Shown here: piece after piece, positions 36,007 to 43,818 of the stretch
How positions within the stretch are numbered: position 1 is the first letter of the stretch
Layout of the letters: every line of letters starts with the position of its first letter
From: a virus
Direction: 5' to 3' (one strand)
IMG/VR virus record: IMGVR_UViG_3300032323_001868
Span: 1-64,000 of that record
DNA: 64,000 nt
Made by a program: the position numbers and the translations under genes
The notes under the pieces: model-generated
Seen by the model: the letters and a program-made list of their open reading frames with translations, nothing else
Database searches by the model: none
Told to the model about the DNA's origin: nothing

Positions 36007-36288
36007 ATGACCCAACACCTACTTACCACTCTTAGCAACACTGAGGCTACACGCCTAACTCCAAACGGAACTCATACTGGTTTGGACATTACTATTCAAA
36101 ATGTACATGAATCAGCATATGTTTATATTGGTGGAATTGGAGTGACTTCCAATAATTATGGATACCGCCTTGCTCCAGGTGCTGCGTGGTCTATTGAACT
36201 TTCAGGTAAAGATTCTTTATATGCAATTACTGACACTAATACTTCCAAAGTGGCAGTTCTTTCTACAAACCTAGAATCAGGAAATTAA
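36007..36288 (+). CDS. Virion appendage-like protein (93 aa)
   Basis: Beta-rich (TGLDITIQNVHESAYVYIGGIGVTSNNYGYRLAPGAAWSIELSGKDSLYAI), the form of small head/tail decoration proteins. It starts the fibre operon; the collagen-like gene follows 2 bp later. Leaderless. Confidence 0.6.
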   Translation: MTQHLLTTLSNTEATRLTPNGTHTGLDITIQNVHESAYVYIGGIGVTSNNYGYRLAPGAAWSIELSGKDSLYAITDTNTSKVAVLSTNLESGN

Positions 36289-36290
36289 TT

Positions 36291-37628
36291 ATGGCACGGT
36301 TTACCCAAGCAGGTGGATCAGGTTCGGGAGAACCAGGACCACAGGGCCCAGCAGGAGAAAACGGCACTAATGGCTCAAATGGAGCAGATGGTGCAGATGC
36401 TCTATGGAATTATGTTGGGGAATACAACGGTGGTGCATCATATGCTGTAGGAGATGTTGCAACTTATGATGGACAACTTTGGTACCGTGCTAATGCAAAC
36501 GGTGGAAATGTTGGAGATACACCTTCAGAAGGATTTATCTGGAATTTACTTGCAGCAAAGGGTATTAACGGTGCTGATGGAGCAGATGGCAATGATGGTG
36601 CTCCTGGTGCAGATGGTGCACAGGGAGATACTGGTAGTCCAGGACTTGTTTATTTAGGCAGTTATGTTTCTGGTAATGGATACATTGCAAACATTGCTGT
36701 TGTAAAAGGAAGCGATAACAATCTTTACATAGCAACATCAAGTGGTGGATTAGGAGATCCAGTTGGAAATAGTGCAGAGTGGAGCATATTCCTTCCAAAG
36801 GGTGTTGATGGAGAAGATGCAACTCTTCCACAGGATTTAGGAACAACAGACAGCCCAACATTTAGCAAGATTACACTTACAAGTAACGGGGCAATAGATA
36901 ACATTACAATTGGTGATGATGTACTTATTGGTGATGGAAATATTGCAAACCACTTAGTAATTGTTGGAAATCAAGATTCAACACAAGGTGGAATTGTTCT
37001 TGGTGACAATAAAACTGAACAAGTTTCATCATATGGATCAAATCTTTCTTTATATGCAAACAATGACATTATTCTTAATCCAGCAAGCACATATGCATAT
37101 ATTGGTACACCAACTATCGGTGGAGAAACAAGGATTGCTACTTGGGATTATGTGACAACATCTGTTGGAACAGGTAGCAATGGAGAAGTTACAAGATGGA
37201 CTCCAAACTTTACAGCAACTGGTTTAACATTTACTGGATCAGGTGCTACACATCCAACATACAATTCACACTATGTTAAGAATGGTCGTATGGTATCTTT
37301 TTTTATTGAAATTGATATGGCTACCGTTACAAATTTTGGTACTGGACAATATAAGACAGCGCTTCCATTTGCACCACTTTCTGGAACAATGAATCATTTT
37401 CAGTCATGGTGTCTTGTTGATGAAACTGCTAATCCAGATAATACAGGACATGCTATTTTGCAAGCAGATCATTTAGCAAATACATCAGTTCTTGATTTGC
37501 ACTACATAAAGCAATCTGGTGGAGCAAATTCTCCAGTAATGGAAGCATTGTTTAAGCAGGGTAGCCCAGTAACATTAACTACTGCAACCCATGTTTATAT
37601 CAACGGTACTTACATAACTGCTGAGTAG
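36291..37628 (+). CDS. Collagen-like tail fibre/appendage protein
   Basis: 445 aa. Gly-X-Y repeats at residues 11-35 and 90-118 flank modules of the type YNGGASYAVGDVATYDGQLWYRANA, which resemble small carbohydrate-binding (CBM5/12-like) repeats. The C-terminal 150 residues are beta-rich (TPNFTATGLTFTGSGATHPTYNSHYVKNGRMVSFFIEI), like receptor-binding heads. Three Pro lie in the Y position before Gly (Pro15, Pro105, Pro117), sites that prolyl hydroxylases use in collagens. It would form a trimeric fibre. Confidence 0.85.
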   Translation: MARFTQAGGSGSGEPGPQGPAGENGTNGSNGADGADALWNYVGEYNGGASYAVGDVATYDGQLWYRANANGGNVGDTPSEGFIWNLLAAKGINGADGADGNDGAPGADGAQGDTGSPGLVYLGSYVSGNGYIANIAVVKGSDNNLYIATSSGGLGDPVGNSAEWSIFLPKGVDGEDATLPQDLGTTDSPTFSKITLTSNGAIDNITIGDDVLIGDGNIANHLVIVGNQDSTQGGIVLGDNKTEQVSSYGSNLSLYANNDIILNPASTYAYIGTPTIGGETRIATWDYVTTSVGTGSNGEVTRWTPNFTATGLTFTGSGATHPTYNSHYVKNGRMVSFFIEIDMATVTNFGTGQYKTALPFAPLSGTMNHFQSWCLVDETANPDNTGHAILQADHLANTSVLDLHYIKQSGGANSPVMEALFKQGSPVTLTTATHVYINGTYITAE

Positions 37629-37664
37629 TAGTAAATAGTGATATAGTTATATTTGGGGGTAGAT

Positions 37665-38168
37665 ATGTCATATCAGGTATTTGATAACTTTTTGTTACCT
37701 AACGAATTTAACCAAGTTAAGAACACTGTATGCGATCCAAGATTTCCTTGGGGATATAGTAGTTCTATTACGACTGAAGTAAGCACTGGACCATATGACT
37801 TTCAGTTTGTTCACATGTTTTATCAAAATCATAGAGTTATGTCAGAACACTTTGAATCTATATACCCTTTAATAAACAAAATAAATCCAGCAGCAATCGC
37901 AAGAGTTAAGGCAAATTTAGTTACTAGGAATCCAGTAAGTAACGAGTTTGGATATCACACAGATTTTGAAGATGCACATTTATTGAAGTCAGCGGTATAT
38001 TATTTAGATACAACCGATGGCGTTACCAGGTTTAAGGACGGCACAGAGGTAGAATGCATAGAGAATAGACTATTAGTATTTAACAATAATATGCCACATA
38101 CTTCTACTAGTTGTACGGATCAAAAGGTTAGAAGAGTCATAAATCTCAACTATTATGAACTAATTTAA
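37665..38168 (+). CDS. 2OG-Fe(II) oxygenase, cyanophage-type
   Basis: 167 aa from ATG 37665 after GGGGGT. GYHTDF gives His98-Thr-Asp100, NMPHTS gives His145, and RRVINLNY gives Arg157. Shorter and less similar than the other oxygenases here, it looks like the small family that is common in marine phages. It directly follows the collagen-like fibre. Confidence 0.8.
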   Translation: MSYQVFDNFLLPNEFNQVKNTVCDPRFPWGYSSSITTEVSTGPYDFQFVHMFYQNHRVMSEHFESIYPLINKINPAAIARVKANLVTRNPVSNEFGYHTDFEDAHLLKSAVYYLDTTDGVTRFKDGTEVECIENRLLVFNNNMPHTSTSCTDQKVRRVINLNYYELI

Positions 38169-38178
38169 TCTTAAATAA

Positions 38179-38187
38179 TGATATAAT
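38179..38187 (+). promoter_or_regulatory. Extended -10, leaderless start at 38195
   Basis: TGA plus TATAAT, 7 nt (AAACCTT) before the ATG. Confidence 0.72.
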
Positions 38188-38194
38188 AAACCTT

Positions 38195-38410
38195 ATGACT
38201 CCACAAGACTGGGCTGCATTCATTCTTACTGTACTCTCAATAGGCGGAGTTATATTCGGTGTTATTAATTTTCTAATCAAGCACTATCTAAGCGAACTTA
38301 AGCCAAATTCAGGATCATCACTAAAAGATTCAGTCAACAGATTAGAGGATAAGACTGACAAGATGTTCGATCTATTAATTGAACATATTACAGATCATAA
38401 TAAAAAGTAA
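38195..38410 (+). CDS. Small membrane protein with coiled-coil tail (71 aa)
   Basis: MTPQDWAAFILTVLSIGGVIFGVINFLIKHYLSELKPNSGSSLKDSVNRLEDKTDKMFDLL: one or two transmembrane helices, a SELKPNSGSSLKDSV motif and a short coiled coil. This pattern occurs in many tailed phages, often near tail or lysis genes. Leaderless. Confidence 0.65.
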   Translation: MTPQDWAAFILTVLSIGGVIFGVINFLIKHYLSELKPNSGSSLKDSVNRLEDKTDKMFDLLIEHITDHNKK

Positions 38411-38514
38411 TCTCTATATATAATATATATAAGTATATAACTTTTACAGTATATTCTTTTCTTTATATATTTTAAGTATACACTACTCAATACCCTGGTT
38501 AATTGTACATAACA

Positions 38515-38531
38515 TTACAAAACGGACATTT
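38515..38531 (+). promoter_or_regulatory. CGGACATTT box
   Basis: ACAAAACGGACATTTAG, sharing AAAACGGACATTTAGTA with the box at 34238-34254. Outlying copy in the fibre region. Confidence 0.4.
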
Positions 38532-38620
38532 AGTATTGTAACGATTAGATAACAATTTAATAAACTCCTGGTTTTATACGTAAATGAATAACTATACAAA
38601 TAATAAGATATAATCTAAGA

Positions 38621-38672
38621 GTTAGTCCCTAGGTTTGCTACCCCACCCCACCCACTGCTCCTAGGGGCTAAC
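38621..38672 (+). other. Strong hairpin at a predicted transcript start
   Basis: GTTAGTCCCTAGG pairs with CCTAGGGGCTAAC over 13 bp (one G-T) around a 26-nt C/A-rich loop. TATAAT at 38609-38614 would start a transcript right at the 5' arm. The next promoter (38684) follows at once, so a short structured RNA or a transcription roadblock is possible. Confidence 0.5.
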
Positions 38673-38683
38673 CTTATTTATTA

Positions 38684-38692
38684 TGGTATAAT
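38684..38692 (+). promoter_or_regulatory. Extended -10, leaderless start at 38700
   Basis: TGG plus TATAAT, 7 nt (CAATGAT) before the ATG. Confidence 0.7.
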
Positions 38693-38699
38693 CAATGAT

Positions 38700-39095
38700 A
38701 TGTGCTCTCCTACAATAGAAAAATTTGGAGCCACTCCAGCAAATATACAGTGGACGGTGGTTCGTGGAGACTCTGCCTCATTTACCGTATCCCTTCTTGA
38801 GAACGACGAAGTTACAGAGTTTGACACTGAAGGATGGACATTCTCTGCAACAGCGTATGATCCAGTATTTAACTTTTTAGATGACCTTCCAGTTACAGTT
38901 GATGGAAGTGTCATAACAGTCACTGCCCCATCTGAGACAACAACAAATTGGGGTGCTGAATATAAGTCTGTAGTTGCTGAATTATCATTTGATCTACAGG
39001 CAATTGTCCCAGACGGATCTTCTACAATTACTTGGACTCCAGTCATAGGAACTATATGTGTTCTTGGAGATGTTACTCCTGGAGGCAGTTTGTGA
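38700..39095 (+). CDS. Beta-sandwich virion-like protein, paralogue of 19830 and 48762
   Basis: 131 aa. IQWTVVRGDSASFTVSLLENDEVTEFDTEGWTFSATAYDP...GTICVLGDVTPGG shares the W-V-RGD-F-V start, GW turn and GDVT end of its paralogues. Predicted Ig-like fold, probably part of a virion appendage. Confidence 0.65.
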   Translation: MCSPTIEKFGATPANIQWTVVRGDSASFTVSLLENDEVTEFDTEGWTFSATAYDPVFNFLDDLPVTVDGSVITVTAPSETTTNWGAEYKSVVAELSFDLQAIVPDGSSTITWTPVIGTICVLGDVTPGGSL

Positions 39096-39175
39096 TAATT
39101 AAAATTAATGACAAAAACACTAAACTCCCACCAGTTATAAAAATAAATGGGACTATATTTAAAGTAAAGAAGTAA
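39092..39175 (+). CDS. Micro-partner protein (27 aa)
   Basis: GTG 39092 overlaps the previous stop (GTGA) and follows GGAGG. MIIKINDKNTKLPPVIKINGTIFKVKK is basic and beta-like. It occupies the partner position seen after the other two beta-sandwich paralogues. Confidence 0.5.
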   Translation: MIIKINDKNTKLPPVIKINGTIFKVKK

Positions 39176-39179
39176 GTCT

Positions 39180-39908
39180 ATGGCTATATCAAAGAGCATG
39201 GACTCTCCAGTTAGAAAATCTAATTATGCAGAGCAGGTTGCTCAGTCACAAGGACAAGATCCTACTTTATCTTTCCTACCAGTTCCTGGACCACAAGGAC
39301 CTGCAGGCCCACAAGGTGAAAAAGGTCAACAAGGACCTCAAGGGCCTATTGGTGAAAAAGGTGAAAAGGGTGATCCAGGAAAAGATGGTAAAAATGGAAA
39401 AGATGGCAAGGACGGAAAAAGCGTTTTATCACCTTCTGAGCAACAAATAGGTTGGGCATATTATGAAAATACATCCAAGTCTCAAAAACGGGTAGGAATA
39501 GATCAAGGTGATGATGGCTGGGTTAGGCTTTTAATTGATAGGGTAGGATATAAAAAAAATGAGCAGTACCTGCCAAATGGAGGTGTTTCTCTTTGGAATT
39601 CAACCACAGGCAAGATTAATTTTAAAACCTTAAATATTGGTTCAATCATAACAATACGTTATAATATTTTATTGACTACCTACTCAAACAATACAGAGGT
39701 GTGGTTTAGAACATATGTTGAAGACTCTGATCAAATACCAACCACATATGTAGGCAATCTAAAATACCAGTATGATTATGAATTTACTGTTTCTCAGAAT
39801 ATATTTTTAAATGACTTTGCCATTCAAAATTTTGGTGGTATACCACAGATAAGAACTGATAATGCTGGGGAAGCCCTGCTAAAATCTATATATATATCTG
39901 TATCGTAA
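39180..39908 (+). CDS. Collagen-like fibre protein
   Basis: 242 aa. The N-terminal 30 residues are an attachment arm. Gly-X-Y repeats run from about residue 37 to 80, ending in a GKDGKNGKDGKDGK block. Three Lys (Gly-Glu-Lys-Gly) and Pro66 (Gly-Asp-Pro-Gly) sit in the Y position, the classical target for lysyl and prolyl hydroxylases. The C-terminal domain (from about 85) is beta-rich and may bind receptor. It lies next to the oxygenase cluster. Confidence 0.85.
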   Translation: MAISKSMDSPVRKSNYAEQVAQSQGQDPTLSFLPVPGPQGPAGPQGEKGQQGPQGPIGEKGEKGDPGKDGKNGKDGKDGKSVLSPSEQQIGWAYYENTSKSQKRVGIDQGDDGWVRLLIDRVGYKKNEQYLPNGGVSLWNSTTGKINFKTLNIGSIITIRYNILLTTYSNNTEVWFRTYVEDSDQIPTTYVGNLKYQYDYEFTVSQNIFLNDFAIQNFGGIPQIRTDNAGEALLKSIYISVS

Positions 39909-39931
39909 AATAGATAAACTTTAAATAAGTA

Positions 39932-39940
39932 TGCTATAAT
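39932..39940 (+). promoter_or_regulatory. Extended -10, leaderless start at 39947
   Basis: TGC plus TATAAT, 6 nt (TCAATT) before the ATG. Confidence 0.72.
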
Positions 39941-39946
39941 TCAATT

Positions 39947-40456
39947 ATGCAAAATATCGGTATAACAGACTCCCAGGATGGCCGTAAGCCAGACGCCCCA
40001 ATCATCGGTACAGCAACAGGTGGAAATGCACAAGCATCAGTTGCTTTTACTGCCCCATCAACAACAGGTAAAGGTACTGGAAGTCTTACATATACCGCAA
40101 CATCTAATCCAGGATCTATAACAGGCACAGCATCTTCGTCACCAATTACAGTAACTGGTTTGGCAAATGGAACAGCATATACTTTTACAGTTACACTAAG
40201 TAACGGAACACTTACATCAGATCCATCTTCTGCTTCTAACTCTGTTACTCCAGTTGCTCCACCATTCTTCCCACCATTCTTCCCAGGATTTGGTCCATTC
40301 TTCCCACCGTTCTTCCCACCATTCTTCCCGTTCTTCCCACCGTTCTTCCCATACTTCCCACCGTTCTTCCCGTTCTTCCCGTTCTTCCCACCGTTCTTCC
40401 CGTTCTTCCCACCATCATTTGGACCATGGTTCCCATTCAACGCAACTAGACGATAA
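39947..40456 (+). CDS. Fn3-domain protein with (Phe-Phe-Pro-Pro)n tail
   Basis: 169 aa. Residues about 16-103 form a fibronectin type III domain (PDAPIIGTATGGNAQASVAF...PITVTGLANGTAYTFTVTLSNGTLTS). Residues 105-157 are only Phe and Pro with one Gly-Phe-Gly and one Tyr, repeating FFPPFFPxF; the end is SFGPWFPFNATRR. Such an aromatic-Pro tail is very unusual and should be extended and sticky. Nine P4H-like genes, two of them immediately, follow it, making its prolines candidate substrates (inference). Leaderless. Confidence 0.8.
   Translation: MQNIGITDSQDGRKPDAPIIGTATGGNAQASVAFTAPSTTGKGTGSLTYTATSNPGSITGTASSSPITVTGLANGTAYTFTVTLSNGTLTSDPSSASNSVTPVAPPFFPPFFPGFGPFFPPFFPPFFPFFPPFFPYFPPFFPFFPFFPPFFPFFPPSFGPWFPFNATRR
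40259..40417 (+). repeat. Phe/Pro-coding DNA repeat
   Basis: Tandem TTCTTCCCACCG and TTCTTCCCA/G units encode the FFPP tail. Unit number could vary by slippage between strains. Confidence 0.8.
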
Positions 40457-40480
40457 TAGTTTAAATGTAGGGGGTTTGTA

Positions 40481-41053
40481 TTGAATCATATCAATGTGGT
40501 TAAAAACTTTATTGAGCCTGAGCATATAAATAAGTTAACATCTTTTATAGACAACAATATAGAAAAATTTGTGGTATATCAAGATAATAAAAGATATGTA
40601 TGGAGATTTGGTCATGATAATTTTTGGGAAGACTGCAAAAAAGACTTAACACCACTTTCTGAAATTATAGAAATACTTGAAACTAAAATTTTTAACAATA
40701 TGTTAAAAAAAATAAAAGAGTTCTATAATGAAGATCTAGTTATTTCTAGTTTTTGGATATCAAAGCATGAGCCAGGATCCAGAGTCGCTATGCATGAAGA
40801 TACAGATGAGGGTGAAAATACTCATTTTTCTCATAGTGCCGTTCTATACTTAACATCCCTTCAAGATGACGGAGTTATAGAATTTCCTTTTGTTAATTTT
40901 ACTTATACCCCAGTTGCTGGTGAGTTATTGCTTTTCCCATCAAAAGCCATAGACTTTGATTATCAATTTATGCATGAGGTAAAAGAAATAAATAGCCCAA
41001 GGTACAGTATTGCTCTTTGGGCAGCACCAAAAGAATATTCTTTATATGAGTGA
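40481..41053 (+). CDS. 2OG-Fe(II) oxygenase (tandem copy 1)
   Basis: 190 aa with TTG start after GGGGG. His105-Glu-Asp107, His165 and Arg174 (SPRYS). VLYLTSLQDDGVIEFPF replaces the usual LND-Y-GG core. Clear paralogue of the next gene: both start with (N/K)HINV-(K/E)NFI and have WLSKH/WISKH-PGS before the metal motif. Confidence 0.85.
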   Translation: MNHINVVKNFIEPEHINKLTSFIDNNIEKFVVYQDNKRYVWRFGHDNFWEDCKKDLTPLSEIIEILETKIFNNMLKKIKEFYNEDLVISSFWISKHEPGSRVAMHEDTDEGENTHFSHSAVLYLTSLQDDGVIEFPFVNFTYTPVAGELLLFPSKAIDFDYQFMHEVKEINSPRYSIALWAAPKEYSLYE

Positions 41054-41071
41054 TAAAGATTTAATGTGCTG

Positions 41072-41080
41072 TGATATAAT
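41072..41080 (+). promoter_or_regulatory. Extended -10 promoter
   Basis: TGA plus TATAAT; AAAGGGG precedes the TTG start at 41098. Confidence 0.6.
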
Positions 41081-41097
41081 TAAAAAAGGGGTGTTTT

Positions 41098-41667
41098 TTG
41101 AAACATATTAATGTAATTGAAAACTTTATTGATGATGATACCAATAAACTAATGGTTGACTTCATTAATAATAATCAAGAACTATTTTCGTCAGATCAAG
41201 AGGACAGAAGATTTGCCTTAAGGTTTGGCAAAGATTTTTATTGGCAAGACTCAAATGAAGATATGTCATTGTTAAAGGATTTGTCTAATATCTTTAAAGA
41301 CAAGATTTTTCCTAAAGTTAATAATGTAATCTTTGAACTATACAATGAAAAAAATCTAAAAGTATCTAACGTGTGGCTTTCTAAGCATCTTCCTGGTTCA
41401 ATAGTGCCAATGCACCTAGACCATGATGGATGGAGAAATTCACAGTTTAGATATAGTGCAATACTTTATTTAAGCACATTAGACAATGATGGAATATTGC
41501 AGTTTCCATTTTTAGAGCATAGTTACACACCAGTATCTAATAGTTTAATTATTTTTCCTTCACACGGAATTGATTTTGATGATCAGTTTGCACATCGTGT
41601 AGATAGCATTAATTCTGTAAGATATAGCGTTCCTATGTGGATTTCCGACATAGAATATAGTTTATGA
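41098..41667 (+). CDS. 2OG-Fe(II) oxygenase (tandem copy 2)
   Basis: 189 aa with TTG start. His106-Leu-Asp108, His166 and Arg175 (SVRYS). Same layout as copy 1, but with its own promoter. The unusual TTG start is shared by both copies, so the duplication probably included the start region. Confidence 0.85.
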   Translation: MKHINVIENFIDDDTNKLMVDFINNNQELFSSDQEDRRFALRFGKDFYWQDSNEDMSLLKDLSNIFKDKIFPKVNNVIFELYNEKNLKVSNVWLSKHLPGSIVPMHLDHDGWRNSQFRYSAILYLSTLDNDGILQFPFLEHSYTPVSNSLIIFPSHGIDFDDQFAHRVDSINSVRYSVPMWISDIEYSL

Positions 41668-41673
41668 TATAAT
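41665..41673 (+). promoter_or_regulatory. Extended -10 promoter
   Basis: TGA plus TATAAT overlapping the previous stop; AAAGGGG precedes ATG 41691. Confidence 0.6.
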
Positions 41674-41690
41674 TTAAGAAAGGGGTAATT

Positions 41691-42374
41691 ATGAATACGT
41701 TAGAGCACAAAGGTATAACAGTAAAAGATCTTGGGAGTGGCATTCTTGTTTATAGTAATGTTTTGCCAAGAGATTTAAACATTCCAGAAAGACTAGAAAA
41801 TGTCCTGGGTGGAAATGAAAATATTGTTGACGGCAATCCAGTCAGATATGCCTGGCAACCAGCATATGTAGGGTACCAAGAGTTGATGCCAGACTACAGA
41901 GATTGCGTAGATTTTAAGTATAAGAAGAGTGATCTTTATGATGATGGAACAGAAGAGTATAAGCAACTTGCCAATATCTGGGATGATTGCTATACAACGC
42001 AAAAAGAAGTAGTAGATCATTATTGTGCTAAATTTAATATTCACAACCTAAGATATTGGGAAGCATTTAATTTTATTAAATATGAAAAGGGAGATCACTT
42101 CCAATACCATCACGACCATGGGTTTTCATATAACTGTACAGTTTCTTTAGTTGCATACCTTAATGACAACTATGAGGGTGGAGGTCTTCACTTCCAGCAT
42201 CAAGATATTTTGTATAGACCAGTTGCTGGAGATGTTGTAATCTTTCCTTCAACATATATGTATTCACATAGAGCAATGCCAGTTGAAAATGGAACAAAGT
42301 ATTCTTTGGTTACTATGCTTGATTATAGTGATAAATATCATAAGCCAGAATTTTATCAAGAAACTGGATCATGA
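41691..42374 (+). CDS. 2OG-Fe(II) oxygenase, Lys-type
   Basis: 227 aa. YHHDHG gives His140-x-Asp142, YSHRAM gives His193, and GTKYS puts Lys203 where others have Arg. Lys at this site is what animal collagen prolyl 4-hydroxylases use to bind 2-oxoglutarate. VAYLNDNYEGGGLHFQHQD is the core. Related to 43102-43818 by the RDCVDFKYK and YWEAFNF(I/V)KYE blocks. Confidence 0.87.
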   Translation: MNTLEHKGITVKDLGSGILVYSNVLPRDLNIPERLENVLGGNENIVDGNPVRYAWQPAYVGYQELMPDYRDCVDFKYKKSDLYDDGTEEYKQLANIWDDCYTTQKEVVDHYCAKFNIHNLRYWEAFNFIKYEKGDHFQYHHDHGFSYNCTVSLVAYLNDNYEGGGLHFQHQDILYRPVAGDVVIFPSTYMYSHRAMPVENGTKYSLVTMLDYSDKYHKPEFYQETGS

Positions 42375-43102
42375 GCAACACAATAACCTTTACATCAAAC
42401 AAACCTTGGATAACTTTAGACGATTCGTCTTTGCCAACTCCAATTATAAAAACTATTCCAGATTGGTATAGAAAGGCAGACAGATTTGCTAAAAAGCAAG
42501 ATGGAGAATATTGGGAAGATCCAAATGTTGGTGGCAAAATCCCAACATGGAAAGCATGTCCTGCAATATTTGATGTTATGGGTACAGGGTACACTCTTAG
42601 AACTCCTTGCGACATAGAGTTTGTTCAAAGAAGCCCTAACACTATGTCAGTTACAATTGCTGATGCTAAATATAAAGATTTTTGTGTTCCAAGACCAAAA
42701 ATGCCACAGTTTGAACATCCAAGAGGATATTATGAAAATCATTTTGCTTGGTTTTCAGAGTGGGAAATAAAAACACCTACAGGATACAGCATACTGTACT
42801 CACAACCATTTAATAGGTATGAGTTACCATTTTTAACTACATCTGGAATTATTGATAACGATAAGGTTCACTTGCCTGGATCAATGCCTTTCTTTTTAGC
42901 AAAAGGGTTTGAAGGTATTATTCCCGAAGGCACACCTTATGCACAATTAATACCATTTAAAAGAGAAGACTGGAAGTCAGAAGTTAATCTAGAAGATCCT
43001 TCCAAAATTTCTGAAAAAAATTATAAAAATTCTGCCAAGTACAGAGTTCCAGATGGCGGTATATATAAGAATAAAGTGTGGGAACCAAGGAGATACGAAT
43101 AA
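42371..43102 (+). CDS. Conserved phage protein, paralogue of 2948-3670
   Basis: 243 aa. PDWYRKADRF, FDVMGTGYTLRTPCDIEF, TPTGYSILYSQPFNRYELPF and GTPYAQLIPFKREDW align with the 2948 product. It overlaps the oxygenases on both sides, so it is co-expressed with them. It may be a sensor, chaperone or cupin-like partner; unknown. Confidence 0.68.
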   Translation: MSNTITFTSNKPWITLDDSSLPTPIIKTIPDWYRKADRFAKKQDGEYWEDPNVGGKIPTWKACPAIFDVMGTGYTLRTPCDIEFVQRSPNTMSVTIADAKYKDFCVPRPKMPQFEHPRGYYENHFAWFSEWEIKTPTGYSILYSQPFNRYELPFLTTSGIIDNDKVHLPGSMPFFLAKGFEGIIPEGTPYAQLIPFKREDWKSEVNLEDPSKISEKNYKNSAKYRVPDGGIYKNKVWEPRRYE

Positions 43103-43818
43103 TGAATACCTATGATGAAAATAATAATGTTTGGTTTACAAAAGATAGATCAGAGACAGTATCTAACAGAGTTGTTAGGTCACTTAATGGTGCTATTAAT
43201 GTTGAAAATCCAGGTATAGGTTTAAATATATACACAAATGCTTTTTCTAAAGAAGATGCTGATAGATATATTAATATTCTTGAGTCTAATCTAGGTCAAA
43301 ATAAAAAATACAAGTGGTCAGATGCTACAGTCACAAACTCTCCTAATCCAATTAAAAGGGCAAGAGATTGCGTAGACTTTAAGTATAAGCAAGAAAATTT
43401 AGGGCCAAGAGACAACACAAACGCAGAACTAATAGATTTGCATCAAGAGATATATGAAAAACTAAAGTTGTGTATAGATGACTATGCCAGATACTGGGGT
43501 ATAGAGGTTGTTTATTATGAAGCCTTTAACTTTGTAAAATATGAAGGAGAGGGTACACACTTCAATATCCATGCAGATCATGGTCCAGCATACAACTGCA
43601 CAGTATCTGCAGTTATCTATATTAATGATGACTATGAGGGAGGGGAACTAAAGTTTCCAAGATTAGACAACTATGTTCATAAGCCAAGAGTTGGAGATAT
43701 AGCAGTTTTCCCTTCAAACTATATTTATGAGCATGCATCTCTTCCTATGAAGTCTGGAACTAAATACTGTGTAGTGATTATGACTGATATAAACAAGTTA
43801 GGACATAAAGATTTCTAA
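43102..43818 (+). CDS. 2OG-Fe(II) oxygenase, Lys-type
   Basis: 238 aa; ATG 43102 overlaps the previous stop and follows AAGGAG. IHADHG gives His157-Ala-Asp159, YEHASL gives His211, and GTKYC gives Lys221. VIYINDDYEGGELKFPRLD is the core. Sister of 41691-42374. Confidence 0.87.
   Translation: MNTYDENNNVWFTKDRSETVSNRVVRSLNGAINVENPGIGLNIYTNAFSKEDADRYINILESNLGQNKKYKWSDATVTNSPNPIKRARDCVDFKYKQENLGPRDNTNAELIDLHQEIYEKLKLCIDDYARYWGIEVVYYEAFNFVKYEGEGTHFNIHADHGPAYNCTVSAVIYINDDYEGGELKFPRLDNYVHKPRVGDIAVFPSNYIYEHASLPMKSGTKYCVVIMTDINKLGHKDF

Noticed and set aside
38681-39199. Minus-strand frame of 172 codons opposite the 38700 gene
   Set aside because: The plus-strand product has two paralogues and a promoter; the antisense frame has neither.
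40259-40417. Regular repeats that might be taken for a CRISPR array
   Set aside because: The units are 9-12 bp in-frame codon repeats without spacers.
39934-40440. Minus-strand frame reading as a Gly-Lys-Asn-rich collagen-like protein opposite the Phe/Pro tail
   Set aside because: It is the antisense reading of the TTCTTCCCACC repeat. The plus strand has an Fn3 domain, a promoter and normal codon use; the minus frame has no promoter or domain outside the repeat.
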